In this document: piece by piece, positions 1 through 6,238 of the stretch
How positions within the stretch are numbered: the stretch's first letter is position 1
How the letters are laid out: each line of letters opens with the position of its first letter
DNA from: Campylobacterales bacterium
GTDB taxonomy: Bacteria > Campylobacterota > Campylobacteria > Campylobacterales > Sulfurovaceae
Assembly (NCBI GenBank): GCA_016937075.1
Contig: JAFGWQ010000118.1
Span: 1-16,632, forward strand
Length of the DNA stretch: 16,632 nucleotides
Direction: 5' to 3'
Notes under the pieces: model-generated
The model's input: the letters and a program-made list of their open reading frames with translations, nothing else
Database searches by the model: none
What the model was told of the DNA's origin: nothing
Made by a program: the position numbers and the translations under genes

Positions 1-25
1 CACCAAGTACTAATATTTTTTTCAT
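1..25 (-). CDS. N-terminus of a Rossmann-fold protein (cut by window edge)
   Basis: Only the first 8 codons are present. They read MKKILVLG, and the next codon begins with G. An AAAGGAA ribosome binding site lies just upstream of the ATG at 25-23. A hydrophobic beta strand leading into Gly is typical of the first strand of an FAD- or NAD(P)-binding Rossmann fold, as in sulfide:quinone oxidoreductases or type II NADH dehydrogenases, but other families begin the same way. No specific function can be assigned from eight residues. Confidence 0.5.
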
Positions 26-72
26 AATTTTTTCCTTTCATTTTATATATAATAATTTTAAATTGTTAAAAA

Positions 73-106
73 TATACTATAACATTAATTTTAATGCTAT
101 AGTATA
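73..106. repeat. 34-bp AT-rich inverted repeat
   Basis: Two 16-bp arms (73-88 and 91-106) are complementary except at one position and are separated by TT. As minus-strand RNA this would form a long AU-rich hairpin followed by AUUUUU, so it may be the true terminator of the ccoG unit. It also lies about 50 bp upstream of the minus-strand gene starting at 25, so an operator for that gene is equally possible. Confidence 0.5.
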
Positions 107-133
107 AGTTTAAAGATATTGTGCAGGAGTAGC

Positions 134-163
134 GTTGTTATGCCGCTCTATCGGCATAACAAC
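134..163 (-). terminator. 12-bp perfect hairpin after ccoG
   Basis: GTTGTTATGCCG (134-145) and CGGCATAACAAC (152-163) form a perfect 12-bp stem with a 6-nt loop. It starts 13 nt beyond the ccoG stop codon. No U-tract follows on the minus strand, so it is either an imperfect intrinsic terminator or a 3'-end stabilising hairpin, possibly working with the AT-rich palindrome at 73-106. Confidence 0.5.
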
Positions 164-176
164 AAATTAGAAGAAA

Positions 177-758
177 TTATTTTTTGATCAAATCGCTTCT
201 AGGGAAAACAAATACGCTATCCCTCTCTACTGCAATATTTTCTTTGTCATCGACCGCATATGCCCTGATTTTTACAGGAATCGGCACATCTTTTCTTGCA
301 TCATTGGCAAGCATTTCATGTGTTTCAAGCACTACAACGCTCTTTTTCTTTTTGCCGGCACCTATTTTAAACGGTTCTTCCGGTCGAACAATTTTGATCT
401 TATCGTTGCCGACTATTTCAAAATAATATGTATGTGCTTTGCTGTCAGTATTTGTGAACAAGAAAATATAATCATTCTCAACTCCTCCATTATCTAGCAC
501 CTTATATAGTCTTGTTGTTTTATTTACATTTAAAAGCATATTTTCTTTTTTGCTTCCCATTGCAAATAGTGCAATCAAAATTAAAGTAAGTGCAACAAAA
601 TATCCGATTGTTTTGGCTCTAATATAACTTGTTTTACCTTCTTGTGCAATAGTCTCTTTTTCGCTTGACCATCTAACAAGACTTGGTTTGCCTAAAGCCC
701 CCATTACTTTTGTACAGGCATCTACGCATTCTAGACAGTTGATACATTCTAGCTGCAT
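177..758 (-). CDS. ccoG: CcoG C-terminal fragment (second Fe-S motif plus FixG C domain)
   Basis: This 193-aa product would result only from reinitiation at the ATG at 756-758. It contains CINCLECVDAC, one membrane helix (about residues 48-68) and a periplasmic beta-rich FixG C-terminal domain ending in LIKK. The open frame extends upstream to 851 through 31 more codons, including CTTCESCVTVCP, but I see no ATG, GTG or TTG in frame there. A fragment starting at 758 would therefore lack half of the ferredoxin ligands. No clear ribosome binding site precedes the ATG, so I regard this as the tail of a broken gene. Confidence 0.5.
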   Translation of the reverse strand: MQLECINCLECVDACTKVMGALGKPSLVRWSSEKETIAQEGKTSYIRAKTIGYFVALTLILIALFAMGSKKENMLLNVNKTTRLYKVLDNGGVENDYIFLFTNTDSKAHTYYFEIVGNDKIKIVRPEEPFKIGAGKKKKSVVVLETHEMLANDARKDVPIPVKIRAYAVDDKENIAVERDSVFVFPRSDLIKK

Positions 759-851
759 TCCTTTACGTATATCAATATGCGTAGGACATACGGTTACGCA
801 ACTTTCGCAAGTAGTACATTCTGCATTAGGTTCAACCGCTAAAAGTTCTTT

Positions 852-1622
852 TTATTTGTTATAAAGCTTGTGTCTCTCCGGTCCGCTACCCTCATAGATC
901 TCCCCGCCTCTATGCGGGTCATATATAGCCATGACAGTATCTTTGTCATACAATACTGACTGCACACGGCTATAAGGACATATGTATACACAAAAATCCT
1001 CTTTGATAAATATAACATCAGCTATCAAAAACAATGCTAATCCGGCGAGAAAGCCGATAAGCACCATATGCTCGCTTGGATTTGCAAGATAAGCGAAAAA
1101 GTCTTCTGGTGGCACGAAATACCATAAAAAGTTAGCTGCCGCAACAAATGACAACGCAGACCAAATCAAAATTGCCACTACTCTTTTAAGCTGATTTTCG
1201 GCCTTGCTCATGTCCGGCTCTTGCTGCTTATTAGAGATTCTTTTTCTAAGTCCAAGCAATTTTGTCTCTATCAGATCTCTATAAATTACGCGAAAGATTG
1301 TTTGAGGACAAAACCATCCGCACCAAGCCCTACCGCCAATAGCGGTTAGCGCAAAAATGCCCAAAAAAAGCAACATAAGCACAAAAGGCATAAGATAAAG
1401 CTCTTGCATATCAAATGCTATCCCGGCAAGATGTAATTTTTTCTGATCAAAATTTAGCAAAAATATATGGTTGCCGTTAATAGTAATCCACGGTATACCA
1501 AGCCCCATTATCGTAACAACGACATAAGCCCAATATCTCTTAACACTATACGGTATCCATCCCTTTAGATATTCCTTGCCTTTAACCTTTGGTTGTGCGG
1601 CATCATTTGTAGTTGTTGACAT
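852..1622 (-). CDS. ccoG: CcoG N-terminal fragment (membrane half)
   Basis: This 256-aa product is what would be made if the TAA at 852-854 terminates. It keeps four predicted membrane helices (about residues 32-48, 76-96, 148-170 and 187-206) and both membrane-proximal cysteine pairs: C101/C105 in CGWFCP and C211/C215 in CVYICP. It ends a few residues after the family motif RGGEIYEG and lacks the whole soluble ferredoxin domain. Without those clusters electron transfer to Cu is unlikely, so as a separate protein it is probably inactive. Confidence 0.6.
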   Translation of the reverse strand: MSTTTNDAAQPKVKGKEYLKGWIPYSVKRYWAYVVVTIMGLGIPWITINGNHIFLLNFDQKKLHLAGIAFDMQELYLMPFVLMLLFLGIFALTAIGGRAWCGWFCPQTIFRVIYRDLIETKLLGLRKRISNKQQEPDMSKAENQLKRVVAILIWSALSFVAAANFLWYFVPPEDFFAYLANPSEHMVLIGFLAGLALFLIADVIFIKEDFCVYICPYSRVQSVLYDKDTVMAIYDPHRGGEIYEGSGPERHKLYNK

Positions 1623-2293
1623 TTCACTTTCCCCTTTGTATTGTGATTTATATTTTCAAATGGACAAATAATCAGTTTATCGTGAATTTGCTTAGAAGCT
1701 TGCGTTTTGTCTATAGACACAAAAGAGCCATTAATAATTTCTTTAATACCCCTTGAATCTATATAATCCTTCAGCGAAGTCCTACTAACCTGCAAGGCCC
1801 TAGCTATTGCACTTACACTTTGACCGTTTTTGAGCATATTTACGATTTGAGTATAACTAACATCAAATTTAGAATATGATTTGCTTCCTTTTGGTCTGCC
1901 AATATATCTCGACTGTGCTTTTTGGGCTTCTCTTAGATCATTTAACAGAGGAAGAATATCCCCGATAGGTGTCAGTTCATTTATATGCATACCCAAAGAT
2001 GCTACATAAAGCGTAACATCTCTGCTCAAAAAACAAGTAATGATTTTTACAGCTTCATCTGCAAAATTACTTAACGATGAAAGTGTTGCCACTATTATGA
2101 TATCGTTTTTTTTGAGTCCATGCACAAATTTTTCAAACTCTTCTCTTGTTTCAACAAAACGATGTTTGGCTGAATACTCGATAACCTCTTTGTCTATTTG
2201 TATCATTTGTGTTAATGCAAAAGTGAAAATAATTTTTTGCTGCTCAGACAAAAGCAGTGATTGCGGTGCTTGTCTCAGATATGCATATACCAT
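1565..2293 (-). CDS. Serine-recombinase-like DNA-binding protein without catalytic residues (probable regulator)
   Basis: This 242-aa protein has the layout of a resolvase/invertase. An N-terminal resolvase-like fold covers about residues 1-125, followed by a GRPKGSK minor-groove motif like the GRPR of Hin (about 133-139) and a helix-turn-helix (about 150-185, around SAIARALQVSRTSLKDY). The active site is gone. The usual Y-x-R-V-S start is YLRQAP, with R7 kept but Ala where the nucleophilic Ser should be, and the LDRLGR arginine motif has become ATLSSLSN. Recombination is therefore unlikely and a role as transcription factor is inferred. The start is supported by AAGGGGG 5 nt before the ATG and a good promoter upstream. 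The gene overlaps ccoG by 58 bp, so the two are probably cotranscribed. No mobile-element ends flank it. Confidence 0.8.
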   Translation of the reverse strand: MVYAYLRQAPQSLLLSEQQKIIFTFALTQMIQIDKEVIEYSAKHRFVETREEFEKFVHGLKKNDIIIVATLSSLSNFADEAVKIITCFLSRDVTLYVASLGMHINELTPIGDILPLLNDLREAQKAQSRYIGRPKGSKSYSKFDVSYTQIVNMLKNGQSVSAIARALQVSRTSLKDYIDSRGIKEIINGSFVSIDKTQASKQIHDKLIICPFENINHNTKGKVKCQQLQMMPHNQRLKARNI

Positions 2294-2321
2294 CTATTCC
2301 CCCTTTTAAACATTAAAAACC

Positions 2322-2350
2322 ATTTTACTCTATCTGATGATAAAAGTCAA
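2322..2350 (-). promoter_or_regulatory. Sigma70-type promoter for the recombinase-like gene and ccoG
   Basis: On the minus strand, TTGACT (2350-2345) and TAAAAT (2327-2322) are separated by exactly 17 bp. This predicts a start near 2315 and a leader of about 22 nt carrying the ribosome binding site. It is the best -35/-10 pair in the window. Confidence 0.65.
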
Positions 2351-2361
2351 TAAAAAAATGA

Positions 2362-2380
2362 ATATTTTCGTGAAAAATAT
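2362..2380. promoter_or_regulatory. Candidate operator: 7-bp inverted repeat with 5-bp spacer
   Basis: ATATTTT (2362-2368) and AAAATAT (2374-2380) are perfect inverted arms around CGTGA. The site lies 12 bp upstream of the -35 box of the recombinase-like gene and about 40 bp before the moaC -10 box, so it could serve either direction. The binder is unknown; autoregulation by the recombinase-like protein is a guess. Confidence 0.35.
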
Positions 2381-2414
2381 CTTTTTTTCGTCATTTTATA
2401 CTTTTTGCTTTTTA

Positions 2415-2423
2415 TGTTACAAT
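2415..2423 (+). promoter_or_regulatory. Extended -10 promoter of moaC
   Basis: TGT-TACAAT forms an extended -10 element (TG at 2415-2416, TACAAT at 2418-2423). The -35 region is T-rich with no consensus, as is usual in Campylobacterota. The predicted leader is about 25 nt and includes AAAGGA at 2443-2448. Confidence 0.45.
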
Positions 2424-2454
2424 ACCAAAAAGAACTATTTCAAAGGAAATACGC

Positions 2455-2925
2455 GTGAATCTTACACATTTAGATGAGAATGACAAGCCTAAAATGGTTG
2501 ACGTTTCAGACAAAGAGTCTACAACGAGGATAGCAACCGCTAGCGGCCTTATCGTTGTGAGTCAAGAAGCTTTTGATGCGGTCATTAGCAATAGTGCAAA
2601 AAAAGGTCCTGTGCTTCAAACGGCGGTCATAGCAGCAATAAGCGGCGCTAAACGCACAAGTGACCTCATCCCCATGTGCCATCCGCTTATGCTCACCTCT
2701 ATTAAAACCGATATAGAAGAATTGCCAAAGCTGCCAGGATTTAAACTAAGCGTAACGGCTAAGCTCCAAGGGCAAACAGGAGTTGAGATGGAGGCATTGA
2801 CAGGAGTAAGCATTGGATTGCTTACAATATATGATATGTTAAAAGCGATTGATAAGTCCATGGTGATCGGCCAAATTCAACTAGAAGAGAAAAAAGGAGG
2901 AAAAAGCGGTGATTTTAGACGATAA
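2455..2925 (+). CDS. moaC: Cyclic pyranopterin monophosphate synthase MoaC
   Basis: MoaC, together with MoaA, converts GTP to cyclic pyranopterin monophosphate, the first step of molybdenum cofactor synthesis in the cytoplasm. The 156-aa length is normal. Family signatures are all present: AKRTSDLIPMCHPL with the active-site His, GVEMEALTGVS with the conserved acidic pair, YDMLKAIDK with the catalytic Asp and Lys, and the C-terminal GGKSGDF. The start is GTG at 2455, with AAAGGA about 7 nt upstream. It heads a plus-strand unit with the next two genes, and the following gene overlaps its last 17 bp. A cofactor-synthesis gene fits the molybdoenzyme operon to the right, although physical linkage is loose. 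Confidence 0.96.
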   Translation: MNLTHLDENDKPKMVDVSDKESTTRIATASGLIVVSQEAFDAVISNSAKKGPVLQTAVIAAISGAKRTSDLIPMCHPLMLTSIKTDIEELPKLPGFKLSVTAKLQGQTGVEMEALTGVSIGLLTIYDMLKAIDKSMVIGQIQLEEKKGGKSGDFRR

Positions 2926-3178
2926 TACACCACAAAAGCCACAAATAGAATACCCGACCCAATGGGGATTTAAAATTATCGGCACAAGCAAAGAAGAGCT
3001 TTTAGCTTGCATCAAAGAGATTATGGCTGACAAAGAACATCTATGCTCTTGCGGCAATGTTTCAAGCGGTGGCAAATTTCACAGCTATAACGCCAGCTGC
3101 GAAGTGGCTACCAAAGAGGAAAGAGATAGAATTTTCAAAGCATTTCAAGACCATCCTTCTGTAAAAATAGTTATTTAG
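2909..3178 (+). CDS. DUF493 (YbeD-like) small protein
   Basis: This 89-aa protein belongs to the DUF493/YbeD family, small cytoplasmic proteins with an ACT-like fold and no settled function. Visible family features are WGFKIIGTSKEEL near the start, the middle SSGGKFHSYN stretch and the C-terminal HPSVKIVI. A CxC pair (CSC, about residues 46-48) and one further Cys are present. The start is GTG at 2909, chosen because AAAGGAGG at 2893-2900 lies 8 nt upstream. That ribosome binding site sits inside the moaC codons for its conserved KKGG, and the reading frames overlap by 17 bp, so translation is probably coupled. Confidence 0.85.
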   Translation: MILDDNTPQKPQIEYPTQWGFKIIGTSKEELLACIKEIMADKEHLCSCGNVSSGGKFHSYNASCEVATKEERDRIFKAFQDHPSVKIVI

Positions 3179-3181
3179 CCT

Positions 3182-3958
3182 ATGACAGAAATACTCAAAT
3201 CCATAGCCCTGCAAGCAGGAGAGATCGTCAAAAAAGGATTTGCTGCATCCAAAGATATTTCACACAAAGGCGTAGTGGATCTTGTAACCCAATATGATGT
3301 ACAAACCGAGCAGTTTCTAATACAGGAACTTAAAAAACATTTCAGTGACTATATGCTTATAGGTGAAGAGAGTCATGATGATACAATTGTCTCATCTGGC
3401 AAAGCTATATATATAGACCCTATAGACGGGACTACAAACTTCATACACGGATTGCCTCATCTTGCTATTTCCATTGGTATTTGGGAAAATTCTATTCCAA
3501 TCGCCGGAATCGTATATAATCCTATACTTAATGAAATATTTTGGGCACAAAAGGACAAAGGAGCATATTGCAATGGAGTAAAATTATCCGTAAGTCCTCA
3601 AAATACTCTGCAACAAGCACTGATAGGAACAGGCTTTCCGTATGCCAAGGTCAACAAAGGTATAGAGTATGAATGGGTTATAAAGTGCATGACAAATCTG
3701 CTGCCAAACATCCAGGATATCAGACGATATGGCGCAGCGGCACTGGATCTTTGTTATTTAGCACAAGGTAAATTAGATGCATTTTATGAGATCGATCTCA
3801 AGCCATGGGATGTAGCGGCCGGCATTCTCATATTGCAAGAAGCCGGAGGGCAAGTTAGCGATTCATCCGGCAAGCCGTATCACTTGGGAGCAAAAAGTAT
3901 CGTTGCATCAAACAGTGCTGTACACGATTCTTTGTGTAAATACCTGTACCCTATCTAG
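3182..3958 (+). CDS. suhB: Inositol monophosphatase family protein (SuhB type)
   Basis: This 258-aa protein is a Mg-dependent phosphatase of the inositol monophosphatase superfamily. The metal-binding residues are visible: GEES (about residues 61-64), DPIDGTTNF (about 79-87) and WDVAAG (about 209-214). Substrates in bacteria include inositol-1-phosphate and related sugar phosphates, and the exact one here cannot be told. The ATG at 3182 is 3 nt after the preceding stop and has no strong ribosome binding site, which suggests translational coupling. The last 8 bp overlap the end of the convergent lspA, leaving no room for a conventional terminator between them. Confidence 0.92.
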   Translation: MTEILKSIALQAGEIVKKGFAASKDISHKGVVDLVTQYDVQTEQFLIQELKKHFSDYMLIGEESHDDTIVSSGKAIYIDPIDGTTNFIHGLPHLAISIGIWENSIPIAGIVYNPILNEIFWAQKDKGAYCNGVKLSVSPQNTLQQALIGTGFPYAKVNKGIEYEWVIKCMTNLLPNIQDIRRYGAAALDLCYLAQGKLDAFYEIDLKPWDVAAGILILQEAGGQVSDSSGKPYHLGAKSIVASNSAVHDSLCKYLYPI

Positions 3959-4400
3959 TGGATTGCTTATCAAACCAAATCTGATGGATCAAAAACCAAG
4001 CTACGGCTACATCTATCATAACATCTGCGAAATTAAATACTGCAAAATCAAAACCGCAATGCCATGCAACGTAATCCACTACGCCGCCATGTATAAATCT
4101 ATCTATCAAATTTCCGCATGCCGCACCTATAAGCAGTCCCGCTGGAACGGTATATTGTTTTAGATATCCCTCTTTAAAAATGAAAGATGCTAGCATTACT
4201 ACCAATAAGACCTGTATCCACTTGAGCCAATCTCCTAAAAAATCCAGCATAGAAAATGCTACACCGCGATTATAATGAAGCTCCAATGAGATACAGCTGC
4301 TCTGCCAATCAAAGCCGCCCACAAATATGGATTTGATAAATTGATCTATCAAAAATATAGCAGATGCGACTATGACAAAAATGATCAATTCCCGCTTCAA
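3951..4400 (-). CDS. lspA: Lipoprotein signal peptidase LspA
   Basis: LspA (signal peptidase II) is an inner-membrane aspartyl protease that cleaves prolipoproteins before the lipidated Cys. The 149-aa protein has four hydrophobic helices and the conserved blocks: NRGVAFSM, then GNLIDRFIHGGVVDY with the first catalytic Asp, then FNFADVMI with the second. The start is TTG at 4398-4400, overlapping the glmM stop as TTGA, with AAAGGCG upstream inside glmM. The next Met is too far into the protein to be the start. It is the second gene of a glmM-lspA unit. The window also holds a likely client, the lipoprotein at 9057-9509. Confidence 0.95.
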   Translation of the reverse strand: MKRELIIFVIVASAIFLIDQFIKSIFVGGFDWQSSCISLELHYNRGVAFSMLDFLGDWLKWIQVLLVVMLASFIFKEGYLKQYTVPAGLLIGAACGNLIDRFIHGGVVDYVAWHCGFDFAVFNFADVMIDVAVAWFLIHQIWFDKQSTR

Positions 4401-5734
4401 GCAAGCGCCTTTGTAAAAAACGCCTGCGTTTCGTCCATCATCGCTTCTAATGCCTTTTTGTCTTTGCCTTCCAAGAGTAGACGAATTTTATTTTCTGTGC
4501 CAGAATATCGGAACAGGTGTCTCATGTTTGCTTTTTCTATTTTGTCGCATAATGCATCAAACCCTTCGAGGGAAGAGAGTTCTTTTTTGGAAGAAATTGA
4601 CAAATTTACCAATTTTTGAGGATATGATTCATATGGATTAAATGCTTCGCTTGCTTTAAGTCCGCTTTGCACCAAATAAGCCAATGCCTGAAGAGCAGAA
4701 GAGAGCCCGTCTCCTGTTTTGGCATAATCGCTAAATATAATATGGCCGCTTTGCTCTCCACCGAAATTAATACCTTTTTCCTGCATCATCTCTACTACAT
4801 GCTTATCGCCGACCGCACTGCGATAAAGCGCGAGCTCATGCTGTGCCAAATACTCCTCTAGTCCTTGATTGCTCATTACCGTAGCCACCATTCCATTGCC
4901 TTTGAGCGTGCCCTGTGATTTCAAATGAATAGCTAAAACGCCCATGAGTTTATCACCGTCGATCACATGACCCTTTTCATCAACCATCACGAGTCTGTCT
5001 GCATCCCCGTCAAGTGCTATCCCTACATCAGCGCGATATTCGACAACTGCTTTGGCTAGATACTCCGGATGCATGGCACCGCAATTTTCATTTATATTGA
5101 AACCGTTTGGTTCATTGCCAAGCACCACCAAATCAGCACCAAGCTCTTCTAGGATCGTAGGTCCGGCCAAATATCCGGCCCCATTGGCGCAATCAATGAC
5201 AACTCTTTTGCCGGCTAGTGTTAAATGTTTTGGAAAAGAGTTTTTGATATGTACAATATAACGGCCGATAACATCATCTATTCTTTTGGATTTACCGATA
5301 GATTTTTCCACGGCTTGCGCTGAAGCTATCAACTCCGAATCATGAAATATTTTTTCAATAGCTGCTTCTTTTGCTTTGTCAAGTTTATTTCCTTCGCAAT
5401 CAAAAAATTTAATTCCATTGTCATAAAAAGGATTATGGCTTGCCGATATCATGATACCCGCATCGCATCTCATATCTTCGGTCAAAAAAGCTACCGCAGG
5501 AGTCGGCATAGGCCCTATTTGTACCACATCAAATCCTACAGCTGTCAATCCTGAAACAAGAGCATTTTCAACCATATAGCCGCTTCTTCGCGTATCTTTT
5601 CCGACTAGGATTCTGTTTGTTTTGGAAATCGGCTTAAAATATATTCCAGTTGCCATTGCCAATTTCATAACATCAAAAGCATTAATTTTTTTACCTGCTT
5701 TGCCACGCACACCATCTGTTCCAAAAAGCAACAC
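4397..5734 (-). CDS. glmM: Phosphoglucosamine mutase GlmM
   Basis: GlmM interconverts glucosamine-6-phosphate and glucosamine-1-phosphate on the way to UDP-GlcNAc, peptidoglycan and LPS. The 445-aa protein has the four family blocks in order: the start LLFGTDGVRG; the phosphoserine loop ISASHNPFYDNG (Ser near residue 100); the Mg loop DGDADRLV; the sugar loop GGEQSGHI; and the phosphate-binding RYSGTENKIR near the C-terminus. The start is GTG at 5732-5734, with AAAAGGAG about 6 nt upstream. It is cotranscribed with lspA (4-bp overlap) and divergent from rpsT. Confidence 0.97.
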   Translation of the reverse strand: MLLFGTDGVRGKAGKKINAFDVMKLAMATGIYFKPISKTNRILVGKDTRRSGYMVENALVSGLTAVGFDVVQIGPMPTPAVAFLTEDMRCDAGIMISASHNPFYDNGIKFFDCEGNKLDKAKEAAIEKIFHDSELIASAQAVEKSIGKSKRIDDVIGRYIVHIKNSFPKHLTLAGKRVVIDCANGAGYLAGPTILEELGADLVVLGNEPNGFNINENCGAMHPEYLAKAVVEYRADVGIALDGDADRLVMVDEKGHVIDGDKLMGVLAIHLKSQGTLKGNGMVATVMSNQGLEEYLAQHELALYRSAVGDKHVVEMMQEKGINFGGEQSGHIIFSDYAKTGDGLSSALQALAYLVQSGLKASEAFNPYESYPQKLVNLSISSKKELSSLEGFDALCDKIEKANMRHLFRYSGTENKIRLLLEGKDKKALEAMMDETQAFFTKALA

Positions 5735-5776
5735 GCTAACTCCTTTTAATATATACTATTACATAATTTGGCAATA

Positions 5777-5782
5777 ATTGTA
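5777..5782 (-). promoter_or_regulatory. Probable -10 box of glmM-lspA
   Basis: TACAAT on the minus strand would place the start near 5770, giving a leader of about 36 nt. There is no convincing -35 box. The AT-rich TATATATT stretch nearer the gene is a weaker alternative. Confidence 0.35.
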
Positions 5783-5856
5783 GCCAAAATTTTGATTAAA
5801 ACGCTTTATTCTAGCCCAAAACAATAGGTTTAATCAATATTTAATATTGCTTTGGA

Positions 5857-5862
5857 TAAAAT
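5857..5862 (+). promoter_or_regulatory. Probable -10 box of rpsT(-prfA)
   Basis: TAAAAT preceded by TTTGGA would give transcription from about 5869 and a leader of about 56 nt. The -35 region has no consensus match. A 14-bp palindrome lies in the predicted leader. Confidence 0.4.
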
Positions 5863-5877
5863 TCGCGAACTTACTAT

Positions 5878-5891
5878 GTAACTATAGTTAC
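5878..5891. repeat. Perfect 14-bp palindrome in the rpsT leader
   Basis: GTAACTATAGTTAC is its own reverse complement. It sits about 15 bp after the predicted rpsT -10 box and 21 bp before the AAGGA ribosome binding site, so it could be a repressor site just downstream of the transcription start. As RNA, hairpin formation would be poor because the palindrome has no loop. Confidence 0.5.
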
Positions 5892-5924
5892 CTATACCAA
5901 AAGATTAACATTAAGGAAAATGAC

Positions 5925-6194
5925 ATGGCACATCACAAGTCAGCAAAAAAAAGAATTTTGCAAACTGCAGTGAAAACTGAAAGAAACAGATACTACAGAA
6001 CTAGAATCAAAAATATTACCAAAGCGGTTCTTGAGGCAGTAGCAGCGGCAGACAAGACAGCTGCAACAGAAGCTTTCAAAGTAGCAAACCAACAAATTCA
6101 CTCTATGGTAAGCAAAGGTTTTATCAAAAAACCAACTGCTTCTAGAAAAATCAGCCGTCTCCATAAAATGGTCAACGCTATCGAAGCTGCTTAA
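5925..6194 (+). CDS. rpsT: Small ribosomal subunit protein bS20
   Basis: bS20 binds 16S rRNA in the 30S body. The 89-aa protein is short, rich in Lys and Arg, almost entirely helical, and begins MAHHKSAKKRI, close to the usual MANxKSAxKR. The C-terminal half contains the conserved KGFIKKPTASRKISRL block. The start at 5925 is preferred over an upstream in-frame ATG at 5847 because AAGGA lies 8 nt before it and the upstream 26 codons encode a hydrophobic stretch foreign to the family. prfA follows after 44 nt with no terminator between, and the pair is conserved in Helicobacter. Confidence 0.97.
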   Translation: MAHHKSAKKRILQTAVKTERNRYYRTRIKNITKAVLEAVAAADKTAATEAFKVANQQIHSMVSKGFIKKPTASRKISRLHKMVNAIEAA

Positions 6195-6238
6195 GCAGTT
6201 TCGCCCAACTTCATAACTTTCATCCAAAGCATATATAT

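Larger units (their letters stand above)
177..1622 (-). pseudogene. ccoG: ccoG (fixG), cbb3 oxidase assembly protein, interrupted by an in-frame stop
   Basis: CcoG is a membrane Fe-S protein that reduces Cu(II) during Cu delivery to cbb3 cytochrome c oxidase. Read through, this locus gives 481 codons including the stop position, normal for the family, with all expected parts in one frame: membrane helices, CGWFCP and CVYICP motifs, a ferredoxin domain with CTTCESCVTVCP then CINCLECVDAC, a last helix and the FixG C-terminal Ig-like domain. Codon 257 is TAA (852-854). The frame is unchanged on either side, so this is a nonsense codon and not a frameshift. The start at 1622 is supported by AAAGGGGA about 8 nt upstream; it lies inside the end of the preceding gene (58-bp overlap). 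The stop falls in a variable linker, where homologues often have Lys or Gln from memory. It could be a real mutation, a sequencing error or stop readthrough. Confidence 0.85.

Noticed and set aside
177..1622. A frameshift in ccoG
   Set aside because: The two halves are in the same frame (1622 and 758 differ by a multiple of three) and the sequence between them is family-like in that frame. Only the TAA interrupts it.
1565..2293. An insertion sequence, integron or phase-variable invertible element
   Set aside because: The recombinase-like protein lacks the catalytic Ser and Arg motif, and I see no inverted repeats bounding a segment, no target duplication and no cargo.
5847..5924. N-terminally extended rpsT from 5847
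   Set aside because: The added 26 residues are unlike bS20, the region contains the predicted -10 box, and the ATG at 5925 has a proper ribosome binding site.
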